This document shows, piece after piece, positions 1 to 11,377 of a stretch of DNA of 64,000 bases (position 1 is its first letter; the number at the start of each line of letters is the position of its first letter). The position numbers and the translations under genes are program-made. The notes under the pieces were generated by a model. The model had not been told where the DNA came from and did not search any database. It saw only the letters and a program-made list of their open reading frames with translations. Origin of the DNA: CBCOTE01 sp965112965 (GTDB lineage: Bacteria > Desulfobacterota > Desulfovibrionia > Desulfovibrionales > Desulfovibrionaceae); assembly GCA_965112965.1 (NCBI GenBank), contig CBCOTE010000020.1, forward strand, positions 74,677 to 138,676. The letters are read 5' to 3'.

Positions 1-1750
1 ACCTGATGAGTATGTAGCTATGGCTGTTGGTTTTTTAGTCGTAACCCAAGCTGTAGCAGGTGGCGTGGCTTATTCGCGCAATCCTTTGAACCAGCGTGAC
101 GATACTGTGACCCTTAGCTCCGTCTGGGGTCTACTTAAAACCGTAGTGGATGGCAGCGCGGATGTAGACATCTTTCGTATGGCCTGGAGCGATCCACTAG
201 CTGTTATTCAGCGAGATATCGCCTGCAAAATTAAATACTTCGCCTATCTGCCAGGAGAAGGTATCTGCCGACTAGAAGTACAGGGAGACAGACAATTCCA
301 ACCGAGCCTAACCGACGAGCAGGCCGTGAATTTGGCTCAAGCGGCTATACATCTGGAACAGATCTTTGGTGTAGCCCAGGATATCGAGTGGTCTATCGAC
401 CTTGATGGCGCGTTGCTTATCTTGCAATGCCATTCATTGTACCAAGTCGAGATTCTGAAAGGGGACGATGGATATTGTCTGGAGGATGCCGCAGCTGACG
501 TGGAGCTGTTGGTATCAGGTGTATTACGGTTAGTCCTGGGACAGCTTCAGGGCCTGTCTTTCGAGTGGAGCGAGAAGCTGATATTTTCAAGTTTCCACGC
601 GGTACGGTGCTTTTTATCTACCAGGCTCAACCGTGCTATGCGGTTTTGTTTGCCTGGGCTGCGGCAGTAGTAGCTGAATGCGGTGGTCTAACTAGCTATT
701 TGGCTGCTATAGCTCGTGAATTTGGGATTATTTAGTTGTCAAGGCGCTTGTGTGGCCCTTGAGTCTGGCGCTGTCGTCACCGTGGATGCTATGGCTCGTC
801 GTGTATACTATGGCCGACAGGAGGCCGTCCTTGTCGCCGCCCATTCGCCATACATTCCCATGCGACATAGATCGGTATACGCTACCCTTAAGACCGCGGC
901 CGAGTACATTATGCCACTGCATTTGTTCAACCCTGCCGCTCCGGAGTTCAAACCGGCTAATTGTTGGACTATGCATGACATTTTACGTTTTTGCCACAAT
1001 AAGGTCGTAGCCGAAATATTTGTCTTTGGACAAGCGCATTGTCTGCCTGAGCGTTATAGCCGGCAATTAATATGTAAGGTTCCTATGCAGTATTGGATCA
1101 TCGATTTAGATGACTGTTTTTCAGGCCCGCCTGCGGGCCGTTTCATCCACCTGGAGCATATCACCTCTATTCCCATGCTTGCTTTGTGGCGGGGTATAGT
1201 TGCTATCCCTTGGCGGGGCCGCCTTATCAGTTTTACAGGCTTCATAAGCGTGTTTATGGAGGCCACTACCAATCCTGAGTTGGTTGCTAGTCTACCAACA
1301 CATTATACCGATCGGAACTACTTCTTGATCTCCAAGAATTATTGTACCTTGCAGGCGCGCTACGGCTTTCATTATCTCTATGTTGAGGCTTTAGTAGAGG
1401 ACCATCCTATACGCAATTATGTTAATTTTCAGTTTAAGGGTGGAGCGGCTAACCTCCATCGTCGTGTCTGTCGGGCCCGTATGGTGGCCAGAATGCTAGA
1501 ACATTTCGGATTTACTGTAGAATTATTTGAAGACACGGTGTTCGCCACGATAGAAGGTAAAGAACGGTCAATTATGGAGATAAATTTGGAAATTTTGGGG
1601 TATCTGCTTATACATACTAGACAGTTGGATATGGTATTGGACAGTGATGAGGATATTGAAATTTGGCAGGCCAAGTTATTCAACGATATAGCGCAAATCA
1701 TCATGTCAGCTGCTTCAGCTATAATCGGCACTGATACTGGAATATCCTAA
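1..1750 (+). pseudogene. PEP synthase / PEP-pyruvate-binding protein, C-terminal half, frameshifted
   Basis: The window opens inside this gene. The protein family transfers phosphate between ATP, pyruvate and PEP through a swivelling phosphohistidine domain. The reading frame is intact from the window edge to about 570 and includes the AGGVAYSRNP segment typical of the ATP-binding half. Homology then moves to another frame for about 580-733 (TVLFIYQAQP, then AECGGLTSYLAAIAREFG), hits a TAG at 733, and returns to the first frame to the natural end at 1750. So there are two compensating frameshifts. In the middle part the mobile-domain motif, normally T-E-x-G-G-x-x-S-H-x-A, reads AECGGLTSYLA: the catalytic His is Tyr. 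The downstream part (FHDL-like MHDILRFCHNK, ATTN, RNYFLISKNYC, FQFKGGAA, IHTRQLDM) matches my memory of the long Desulfovibrio form. Inactive as a phosphotransferase; a recently dead gene is the simplest reading. Confidence 0.8.
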
Positions 1751-2589
1751 AATCTTGACAAAGGTCCTGCGCTACCATCAATTAGTCTGATGACTATGGT
1801 CCTGCTCTGTTGGACATAGTGGTTCCTATTTTAGACATTTTTTTTGTTTAAGGAGCTGTTTCAGACTACTATCGATACAGTTCTGGAAAATATGTTAGTC
1901 CTGGACTAAAATTAGTGCGTGGTGGGCCTGAACAAGCAAATAATTCAGCGTATGGGGGGCATAAAGATAAGTTCTTGAATAAGCTGTATTGGATATGGTC
2001 TAAACTTTTGGAAGGAAAAAGTAGTTTATTTTTTATATCTAGCTTAATAAAAATTATCCAGCGTAGGCGATCTTTGCCATAATTTTAGCCATCCGAGGTT
2101 ATAGCCATCGACTCCTGCCCAATGGGCAGTGTTGGTATTTTCTCATTTATTTTACCTTACCTGTTGGCCCTGGGGTAATCTGACCTATACACTAAAATAG
2201 TCGTTATTATAACATATTATCTCGTACCTACAAGGAACAGAGGCAATAATAGGATATGCTGGCCATTATTGAAAAAAAATGAGCGACAACCTAGCCCACT
2301 TATAATCTATTCTTTGCTATCTCCAGGCTTACAAGATTTCTACTTTGTTTAGAATGCTTTAATGTCAAAGAGTACGAGAAGCTGATCATCACCATCAATG
2401 AGACATAGCGGCTTAACATCATATTTATTTTTTGTTTTAAACTTCGTCCAGACCGCTAAATGATAGTTGTAGGCTGGATCTAGACGTCATCCGCGGCCAA
2501 GGTTATCAAGCTTCTGGATATCGGCTACGGCCGTCAATTAAGACTGCTGCTTTCGTATTAACTAGAGCATTACATATTTCTGATCAAAA
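1751..2589. other. Gene-poor stretch after the PEP synthase pseudogene
   Basis: No frame longer than a few dozen codons is open, and I recognise no family, RNA gene or repeat. Base composition is intermediate between the intact genes and the very AT-rich gaps, and runs of 7-8 A or T are common. Since a sensor-kinase remnant follows on the same strand, part of this may be its eroded N-terminal region, but no motif proves that. Confidence 0.4.
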
Positions 2590-2835
2590 AAATATCCGAA
2601 TCAGGTTAATCGGTGCCTTAATTAACTTCATCAAGAATTACATGAAACTCATGCTTATGGGCAAAAAAAATTATTATCCGTATAGGCTAACTCAGCGACT
2701 GAGCTACTAAAAAACATAGTGGGTACAGGATAAAAGCATGGACAAGATTGGCACGGCAAGACCTTTTATATGCTAACAAATATGAAGATGGTACCACTGT
2801 TACCTTGTTCTTTAAGCTGATGCTATCTGGTGGAT
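2590..2835 (+). pseudogene. Remnant of a histidine kinase ATPase domain
   Basis: One frame reads RIRLIGALINFIKNYMKL, which matches the N-box of HATPase domains (R-L-x-x-x-L-x-N-L-x-x-N-A-x-K-F). A shift within an A8 tract at about 2663 then gives a G-K-K-I-I-I-R-I-G strand like the one that follows this box. The end of the domain appears near 2790 as ANKYEDGTTVTLFFKL, like the usual G-x-G-T-T-x-x-x-x-L-P. The G1 and G2 boxes between are not readable, and stops and frameshifts interrupt the region. It lies directly upstream of a receiver-GGDEF remnant on the same strand, so the two may have been a sensor and its partner. Family membership is inferred from short motifs only. Confidence 0.5.
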
Positions 2836-3129
2836 ACCGACTAGGTCTGGACTAGATGTGGAAGAGACTTCTGGGGAGCCAGTAGAAGTTGGGGGCGACA
2901 TTGTAGGGCGAAAGAATAGCCCATATTTTAGCTATCCACGCTTCAAAGTCCAAGCCTTCATGTTTCGCAGGAGGCTCTTCTCCATGATGAATTGTCGCCC
3001 CATAATGTTTTCGACTGAGCATACTATCTTCCGCCATATAGGCAGCACACACTTTTGTGGTTTTTTAGTCCTTCATATTTTCCTCAATTATGAGTATTGT
3101 TAGCACTAAGGATCCATTTGTTGAACTTC

Positions 3130-3600
3130 AAGCCTACACGTTCCTTATAGATGACATGTTTATAATTTTTTTAGCTCTTAGTTGATGGGCCCATGATGAT
3201 TGCCCAGTTAAATTAATTATGTCAGTCGTTAAAACTATCGAGATCGTCTATATTAATACTATTCCTGATTACATCATTTTTTTTGACATCGTGACGTCCA
3301 ATGTTGACGGCTGTACGGTGTGCAGGTATCTAAAAGAAAATTATTCTAGATTAAGCATATTCCGGTTATTTTCATCACGACTAAGAGTTAGACAGATGGT
3401 ATTTTTTTTGTAGTTCTGATCCGATGAATGGACTATGCACTAAGCTCTTTTACATCTGTCCATTATATGAGCATGCCTGCGCACCTGCCCGGACTTAAAG
3501 TGTAAGTATAGTATGCTCGAAGTCTAATGTTTCTGGATGGACTGACCAAACTTTCTAGCCGCTGGGCTTTCGACGATTCCCTGGAATGAGGATGACGCAT
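3130..3600 (+). pseudogene. Remnant of a PleD-like response regulator (receiver plus GGDEF start)
   Basis: A broken receiver domain is followed by the start of a diguanylate cyclase domain. The receiver shows FLIDDM near 3140, then PDYIIFFDIVTSNVDGCTVC at 3254-3325 (normally P-D-L-I-L-L-D-x-x-M-P-x-x-D-G), then in another frame IPVIFITTKS near 3360. Further on, L-R-T-C-P-D-L-K resembles the linker R-V-R-T-H-L-E-L-K, and near 3535-3590 LDGLTKLSSRWAFDDSLE matches the conserved opening of GGDEF domains, D-x-L-T-G-L-x-N-R-R-x-F. At least two frameshifts and several stops separate these pieces, and the GGDEF active site is not readable. The protein would have made cyclic di-GMP in response to phosphorylation; now it cannot. 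Confidence 0.65.
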
Positions 3601-3779
3601 ATGTGTGAGACCAAACAACTAGTCATAATTAGCTGCGCATTAAACAACTCAACTAAGACTATGACCTGCGATGCGTTGCCCCTTAATATTTTTTTGGTAG
3701 AGATATTTCGTCAAATTATAACGTCCCACCAGGCGCCTTATTTAATTTTACTGTAACAGTCTGACTATTTGGTGATTTT

Positions 3780-4862
3780 ATGTCCTTGGAAAAACGTATA
3801 TTTACCACTGAATGTCGGGCCGGCCAAGGTTTAGAGGATCTATTTATCTTGGCTGACGCTAGGTTGGCCCAGTCCAGCAATGGTCCCTTTTGGGCCCTGA
3901 CTATCCAGGATGCCGCGGGCAAGCTCGATGCCAAAATTTGGAGTCCACTTAGTCAGCAGTATTCTGTTCTGCCTGTCGGCGCAGTAGTACTGGCCAGGGG
4001 GTTAGTGAAATCCTATCGCGATCAGCTCCAGCTGACCATCGATCAACTCCGGATTATCGATCTGAAAGCCGAAGGTCTCGATTATACTGGGTTGGTACCT
4101 ACTAGCTCCGAACAGCCTGAGGCTTTACTCGGCCAGCTAGAAGAGATCAGTCGTGAGTATTTAGTCTGGCCGCCATGGCGTAAACTGATCTATCAGATAT
4201 TTCAGGATCCGGAAATTCGCGCCCGTCTGCTCATTGCCACCGGTGCCAAAAGCGTGCACCACGCCTATGTGGGTGGCCTGTTAGAACACACGCTGTCCGT
4301 GGTTCAGATATGCATAGCTACATGTAATTACTATCCTCAATTGGATCGGGAAATACTGCTCACCGCCGCGATATTACATGATTTAGGTAAGGCTTGGGAG
4401 TTGACGAGTGTACCAGTGTGCGACTATACTACTTTAGGTCGGCTTCTGGGCCATATTCTTATTGGGCTGGAAGTACTTGAACCATTTTTACGTGCATATA
4501 TTCCAGATTCTGATCTGATTATACACCTGAAGCATCTCATTGTTAGCCACCACGGTGAGTACGAGTTTGGGTCTCCACGGCGACCTAAGACGGCTGAAGC
4601 CTTTGTCTTACATTATGCGGATAATCTAGATGCCAAAATAAATCAGTTAACTGGAGTCTTTGATGACATGGTCCGGTCGGCGACTAAGAACGGCAATAAA
4701 ACGAGAAATACTAATACGGAAGATGCGATTGTAGAAAATGAGCCAAAGTGGTCGGCCTACCAGCGTACTTTGGAGCGATATTTATACCGGCCCAAGGTTA
4801 CACCTAGTCCGTATGGTCGTATACTGGAATCTAGCCTAGAAATGAACAGAGTCAATGAATAA
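3780..4862 (+). CDS. OB-fold and HD-domain protein, YhaM-like 3'-5' exoribonuclease family
   Basis: A 360-residue cytoplasmic protein. Residues about 10-95 form an OB-type nucleic-acid-binding domain (FWALTIQDAAGKLDAKIW, then a strand-rich stretch). Residues about 145-295 form a metal-dependent HD domain: HHAYVGGLLEH at 160-170, ILHDLGK at 198-204 with the H-D pair, SHHGEYEFG at 256-264 and HYADNLDAKI at 278-287. This matches the YhaM/CBF1 exoribonuclease family, which trims RNA or single-stranded DNA from the 3' end. The ATG follows a long gene-poor region with no strong Shine-Dalgarno sequence. Thymidylate kinase follows after 78 nt, a pairing I recall from Desulfovibrio genomes. The metal ligands are all present, so it should be active. 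The exact substrate is inferred from the family. Confidence 0.85.
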   Translation: MSLEKRIFTTECRAGQGLEDLFILADARLAQSSNGPFWALTIQDAAGKLDAKIWSPLSQQYSVLPVGAVVLARGLVKSYRDQLQLTIDQLRIIDLKAEGLDYTGLVPTSSEQPEALLGQLEEISREYLVWPPWRKLIYQIFQDPEIRARLLIATGAKSVHHAYVGGLLEHTLSVVQICIATCNYYPQLDREILLTAAILHDLGKAWELTSVPVCDYTTLGRLLGHILIGLEVLEPFLRAYIPDSDLIIHLKHLIVSHHGEYEFGSPRRPKTAEAFVLHYADNLDAKINQLTGVFDDMVRSATKNGNKTRNTNTEDAIVENEPKWSAYQRTLERYLYRPKVTPSPYGRILESSLEMNRVNE

Positions 4863-4940
4863 GCCTCGCTGCTTGATCTCTTCTAGCGTTAAGCCGTCGG
4901 TATCCGCTGTGCGGGACCGTAAAGTGGCGCAAAATGAGGC

Positions 4941-5585
4941 ATGATGTTTTTATCATTTGAAGGTATTGAAGGCGCAGGAAAAACTTCGGTTGTCCGTAGC
5001 CTAAAAGAATATTTAGAAGACAGGGGATATCGCGTGCTGGTGACACGTGAGCCTGGAGGTAGTCAACTGGGGTTGACGTTGCGAACTGTTCTTCTGGATC
5101 TAAATAACACGGATATCTCAAAAGAGGCTGAGCTGTTTCTCTATCTTGCCGATCGGGCGCAGCATGTGAGCCAGGTAATCCGTCCGGCGCTGGACGAGGA
5201 GTATATCGTACTATGTGACCGCTACGCCGATTCAACAGTGGTCTATCAAGGCTTTGGCCGCGGTTTGGATCTAGGCCGGCTACATGCCATGAATGATCTA
5301 GCTGTAGCTGGCCTATGGCCGGATGCGACTTTCCTGCTGGATGTGAACCCGTGTATGGGCCTGAGCCGAGCTATGACACGACATAATCTGAATAACACGA
5401 ACAAGAGTGAAGGTCGATTTGAAGCCGAAAGTCCTGACTTCCATACCAGGGTATGCAAGGGCTACCTCTATTGGGCGCAGCAGAATCGGGAACGTTTCCG
5501 AGTGGTGGACGCCACACATCCTATGGAGACGGTTTTGGCCGAGGTACGCCGAATTGTGTATAATATACTGACTGTCCAGAAATGA
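4941..5585 (+). CDS. tmk: Thymidylate kinase
   Basis: A 214-residue enzyme that phosphorylates dTMP to dTDP with ATP, essential for DNA synthesis. It has the P-loop GIEGAGKT at residues 8-15, the TREPGG segment at 35-40 that binds the nucleotide phosphate, the DRYADST motif at 93-99, and a LID-like region RFEAESPDFHTRV near 153-165. Length and motif order are normal for the family. The start is the first of two consecutive ATG codons; the second would remove only one residue. It lies just behind the OB/HD protein on the same strand and is probably cotranscribed with it. Downstream there are 5.8 kb without a recognisable gene, so it likely ends the transcript. Confidence 0.95.
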   Translation: MMFLSFEGIEGAGKTSVVRSLKEYLEDRGYRVLVTREPGGSQLGLTLRTVLLDLNNTDISKEAELFLYLADRAQHVSQVIRPALDEEYIVLCDRYADSTVVYQGFGRGLDLGRLHAMNDLAVAGLWPDATFLLDVNPCMGLSRAMTRHNLNNTNKSEGRFEAESPDFHTRVCKGYLYWAQQNRERFRVVDATHPMETVLAEVRRIVYNILTVQK

Positions 5586-8500
5586 GTTGTGCTTACGCAG
5601 TAGTCTATTCATTGCCTTAGTCAATTTTTTTGTTAGATATAAACCTGTTATTTTCTGATTACGCTCAAGGGAGAGTAATTGCGGGCACTGAGTGTCTTCA
5701 ACAACCCTTTTATAGTCGAGAGTTCAACTCTTCCTAGTTTAGAGATATATTCATCTTTTTCCTACAAAGTTCATTTATGACCAGCCAGTTCCCTTGTTTC
5801 TAAATTTGTCCATCCCATTTTAAAACTATTTCCGAACAATAATATCATATTATGAGTCGTGCACGAGTGCCTGTCTATTACGTTTCATCATTTTTATTGA
5901 TTGATCTTTATTTAGACCATCGGCTGGGCTTATTTCCAGGCTACATAGAGAGCGAGTTCATTTAAGCAACATGCTGCAGGCTGCAATACTGTTCATCTAA
6001 ATATCTAGGGCTTTTTTTGTTCAGCGGGTGTAATGGTTAATTGTCTTGGGTCTATACACTAGACACAACTCTCATGAATGATCTGCACCAAACATCCGAG
6101 ATTTTTTGTATCCTTACAACCTAAGGTTAACCAAATGGTTACTATTGGATGTGTCTACCTTCTTTGCCATAACCTTAAGCGCCTGGTCGTTACGCAGCAG
6201 AACCTATCTCCATCAGCCTGGAGCTGGTGTCAGCGACCTCGTGTGCCAGACACGGCAGGATTAAACAAAAAAATTTACCATGTCCGCCAGTTTTTTTCTC
6301 CCTGTTGCTTTGACGTCATAATGATTAAAGAGTTCATATGAATGTACCATAATCAGGCCATTTTATTAAAATAATTGACATAATCATCTTGATTCCTTTT
6401 GGTTTCACTATCAATTTTCATCCTGTCAGTTTACGCATAGCCGTATTTTATTGGAGTTGGTTACTCTTTTGCCTAGATTAACGTGACCTGGCTACAGACG
6501 AGAATTTTTCTGTGTTACTTGCCAAGTAACGATTTAACTGGGTAAGACATAATTTATGCGTACCGGAGCCACCCAGTTTTTAACCAAATATGTTTAGCTT
6601 TGTGGCCATAAAACTAATTAGCAATGAATAGTCGTACTGTTTTTAGAAGTCGATATTACCGATTTTTGGCTACCAAGAGTAACATCATACTCAGCAAGAG
6701 GTCGGTATTTAGTGTTTTTTAGAACTGAATGGCTCCTTAGTTTAATTTATCGTCTAGGTGATAACAATAATCATGCGCATATATTAAGACTACAATATAT
6801 TATATTTGGACTCATATACGTTACCATAACTTTAGTATTTATTTTTTTCATTGTTGTCCTGAATATCGTGAAGACGAGCGAGGCTCTATATAAACAAATT
6901 TAGTCAATTCCTACTTTCGTGTAAGTTGTGTTCAGTAAGATCTAGCATATATGCTAGTCTGACAGATAAATTGTCCTTATCTTGTTGTCATTATGTATTT
7001 TTAATGTTGGCTAATTAATAGATTGATTTTTAACTTTAGTATTTGGCAGAACAATAGTCTATTTATATGCAACAGTAGGCGCAGGCAAAGTGGTAATAGT
7101 GTCAAATAGTAGGCTTTTTTTTATCTATATTAATACATTTAAAAAAAAGAGTATTTAGTGGAGTAAATATCGCAGAAAAATATAAATTTGATGTCGTTGA
7201 TCAGTTCGCCTTACATGTCTCGGATAGGTTTACAAATGAAGAAAGAACAGGCGTTAACGGATTTTTAACAAACAGATTGCGTAGAATGTTATGTATCATG
7301 CTGGTCATAATATGCTCATTTACCATTCGGTACAACTAATATGGAAGGGCTATGGACAAGACTAAGAATGGTCTCGGCTAACTTGATATCTGGCAGCATG
7401 GTCACCAGAGACGTGATGTTAGTTAAAGTAAGGAGTATTATGAGCAGCCTACTGAGATTTTTTTGTACCGCTGACACGGAAATAGTACGGTAGGACGCCG
7501 TGAGTAGTCTATTATAAGGCTTGTCCTTGACTTTTGTCGTGAGCTTGTCGGTTATGTTTTTTTTAGAGTCTAGTATGTAAGTCCACTTTTGTGACGTTAA
7601 ATGTACTAATGCTTACAGTGCGCTTTTTTTTGGCCGCGTTATCGTCAAGCATAGCGACCTTAAATTAACTTAGTTTTTACTCCATTAGTTCCAATTCAGA
7701 ATAAAATTAGGATATTTGCTCGGCATTTAAGTTATAATGTACGTCGTTGATGATATTGACCGAGCTTCAATGGTTGCCAGTAGTGGCTTCATTAATTTCT
7801 GTGATGTATTTATGGATGTGTTAAACTGAATGAGCAGTTTTTTTAAAGCCGGAAGTGTCGAGGTAAAGAGGCTACGCAGACATGCGACAATAGATGCAGT
7901 GTAACTTGTTTTAGATAATGTGTAGGAACCAGTCCTGTCAGGGCCATATGTGTTTCATTTATTCCAAACCTACGGATAGTAGCATATTGATGAATCTTAG
8001 AATAGTTACTGCAGGTGTATTTCATTGTTTGAACTATCTGGTGATAGTTACCATATCTGTGGACTTTTTTTGGCCACGACGGACGTAATTAAAAACTAAG
8101 GGCAGCCTTTATTGATTCATTTTGAGCGGTGCGTTGGTATGGCGGATTATGAAGGGTCCACAGCATTACAGGCCTAAGGTAATTATATTTTGCGTTATAG
8201 AATATCCTGGATGGAGTCTGCCTGTAGCAGGTTGGTGGGCTGATGTATTACACATCGGCTGCAGCGATATAACCATTTTCCTTTTATAGTCGATCAAAAC
8301 TAAAGTAGCATATGGGAGTGTTTATAGTCTCCCAATAAAGGTAGTTCTAAAATTGATGGCTAGGCTATCTAAGTATAGACAAAACTAGTCCTTAATATCG
8401 TTTTTCACAAGGAAGGCAGTGAAGTAGACCGGTAAGGTGTTGGGTATACATTCGGTATTAAAGATATACAACCGCAGGTGTATGATATATTTTTTGTAGT

Positions 8501-11377
8501 GATAGTAGATAATATTACAGGTGACGTTGTTGTCGGTACAGAATTAGGTGACCAGATGCTGGCCTAGGTTTTTATACGAGAGATTTTGACGATAGAAGTA
8601 GGTTTGTATAACAGTGGTGGCCGGAACAACCGTGGGGCGGTCGGCTCAGTTAAGACGATCTCTTAAGGTACGGACTTAGCCGTCAACTTAGCAGGCTTAA
8701 TACCGTGTTGCCGATGAATACTTCGGGTTTGAGTAGACAATTTGAGACTCATGAAATCTACGGAGATAATTTCTATTTGTGCTGTCGACTGTATTATAAA
8801 CTTTACAAAAACACATCATTATTAGAGAGACTTTAAGCCTCAATAGGATGGCGATTTTATAGTAGTGTCTTTCGTCAATAGAGAGTTAGGTCGGTTAGAT
8901 TAGGCCTTCAATGCCATAGATATTTTTTCGATTAGGAGCTTAAGACTATAAATATAAGTTAAGTGTAACCATGGGCCAACAAGATAATTTACTAAAAATT
9001 TTTTTGATGGTCAGAATTAGGCTGAAGGCCATAAATTAATATCGAGGTAAGTGTTTGCGATGGCTAGCACAAGTATTGATTCGTAGGTAGACTATGAGGA
9101 GTATTCGTGGCTGAAGATTAATTGGCTGAAGAACAAAAAAGATGTAGCCGTGGCCTTGATAACTAATGATATGGCGTCTATAACTTGGACTAACAAGAGC
9201 AATGAGAGAATACTCCGTGTGGTCAGCAGTCAGGTCAACATACCCGTTCCAGCAAGTATATCATGACACAAAGTTGTTTAATTGTAGAAGAGCCATGGGA
9301 TGGGCTGATTCCAGATATGCCTGTAAGCAGGCGGCGAGACGGTGGTCTAGGGCATTGGTCAAGTCGGATACGGCAAACATAAATGAGACATAATAGCCAC
9401 GTCCTTTTAGATATGAATAGGGGCAATATGATAGTTTTTTTATGTTCATGTAACGAATTATTTGGTTCCGACGAACAGGATGTCCACATAGTAGTCCTTG
9501 GCCTAAGTTACGATCTGCTACTCAGAGAGTTTCATTGAAGTTTTGGGTATTCCAGTCTGGATACAACCCATATAAGCGTACGAAGTCAAACTTTGTGTAC
9601 GCTGTGCATGGATTGATAGACTAACATGAATCAGTAGTTATCAAAAAAAATAGGAAATTTGGTAAAGAATTTAGCTTATCTGGTAAAGTTGTCGAGACAG
9701 TGATCACATGATTTTATATCGTGAAGACATACAAAGAAGGACACTATCAGAGCTAAGTCAGACCTCCAAGGCGTACCCAGGAAAAAATAAGAGTTTGTCA
9801 TTCGAACGAGGTCAGGCTTAGAATAACGCTCATAAATATATTGGCTAAGCTCGTTTTAAAAAATATGGTAAATCTATTGTCTATGACCATCTGGCTTATT
9901 GTAAATAAGGTTCTTGCGTGGCGGTTGATCCTATGGCCGTTAACTTGCCCAGAACATGCCAATAGGTGGCAGAATCATGGCAATGGCTCACACAGAGACC
10001 GGACTAGTACAGCCATGATTAGCATGTGCTATAGAGGTCCTATAGATGCCTTTAACTCTCTCTGTTAGCTGTCTAAATGAATGGCGTGACATAATAGAAA
10101 AGTAAGTCTTTAAATGCGGTGTGGAAGATGATAAAAAAATCTTGGCGGTGAGGTGGTCGGAATGCCTAGGCTGTTGCAGACTGTGATGAGGCTAAGGTTA
10201 GAAGCAGTGGGGTTAGGTTAATTATTTTTTTGTCGTTGCTTTAGCCTACACCAAGGGCGCAGTGGTCAGGATGGTAAAAAAATACGCAACAAAGGCGTTA
10301 ATTGTGTTTATTAGCAAGGCGCTCTTATAAATCCTGGAAAGCCATAGCATCAATTAGACACCGGCCTTGATCAAGGCGTAGGAGTATAGCAAAAATTAAC
10401 ATGAGAGTGATGTGGCGGTCATAGTTATTAAGAACAAACTCTAGAAGGATAGCCTAGGTAGCGCCTGATGAAGTTGTCAAAAGTATAATTACGGTCAAAG
10501 AGAAAGGGTAAATATAGTATAAGGCATTTTTTATAGCCGTCTATAGTCAGATTCTAAGTGTCGGTGATACCGGTTTATTATAGAGCTAGAGATATCCATA
10601 CTGAAGAAGGCCGTCCAGCAGGTTCGTCTAGATGGCATGATAAGTATTATTAGATGACCCCTTTTGTGTTGTTATATCCGACGGATAAGAAGAGATATAA
10701 GTTGGTGACTCTAAAAAAAGAAGAAGCAGAAAAATTTATATTATTGACTAGCGCCAAGTCGTTCATGGCACCCAGAAATATGACCGGTACCAACAAGAAA
10801 CGTTGCTGTCTGGACTGTAGTAGATACAATTATACCTTGTATGCCTACATGTAGGGCAGGAGTAAATGCAGATGAGTGAGTCTATGATGGAGAAAGTATG
10901 TACTATAGTTAGGGAGAGTTAGGCGCAGAGGAAGAGATGGGCTTAGTGGATGATTTGGCCAAGCCAAAATAGCACCAGACTGGATGGGCATGCTCGCAGT
11001 GGCAAATATTGTGTAAATATTGATGATTATGTTGGATTGTACCGCGGCTAATGGCATGGCCAGACAGAACATATCCATCAAGCAAGAGCAGGCGTATAAC
11101 CAAAAAGAATGTCAGCGTATATCCCACACACTTCTCTCATGGTTCTTGAATTTAGCTTGTCTAGCGCATAAATTTCTTTTTATTGGTTAAAAAATAAGCA
11201 ACTAGTCAATGTCAGGGACAGATATTTTAGTACGGTGGATATAAGATGGCTCCCCATAGATTTTATACCGTCCATACAGGTAGTACGGAACTGTATAATA
11301 TATTTAATTTTATAGATTTGAACTATAGTCTCGCTAAGCTTTCAATCTGTCTTGGTCAACCATCAAGGAAACGAAAT
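5586..11377. other. 5.8 kb gene-poor region, likely eroded genes
   Basis: No open frame exceeds about 88 codons, and none of the short ones shows a family I can name. A 63-codon frame at 6712-6903 encodes one strong membrane segment, and a 66-codon frame at 10654-10854 is basic; neither has a convincing ribosome binding site. Runs of 6-8 A or T recur throughout. Composition varies from AT-rich (6.3-7.2 kb) to near-genic (8.5-11.1 kb), which argues for decayed genes rather than one long regulatory spacer. I found no tRNA, no rRNA and no direct repeats. If the 10.8-11.1 kb part was a gene, it was probably on the minus strand, where two frames are open side by side. Confidence 0.5.

Noticed and set aside
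5715..5745. T-arm-like string (GAGAGTTCAACTCTTCC) suggesting a tRNA
   Set aside because: No acceptor stem, D-arm or anticodon arm at the right distances, and the T stem pairs poorly.
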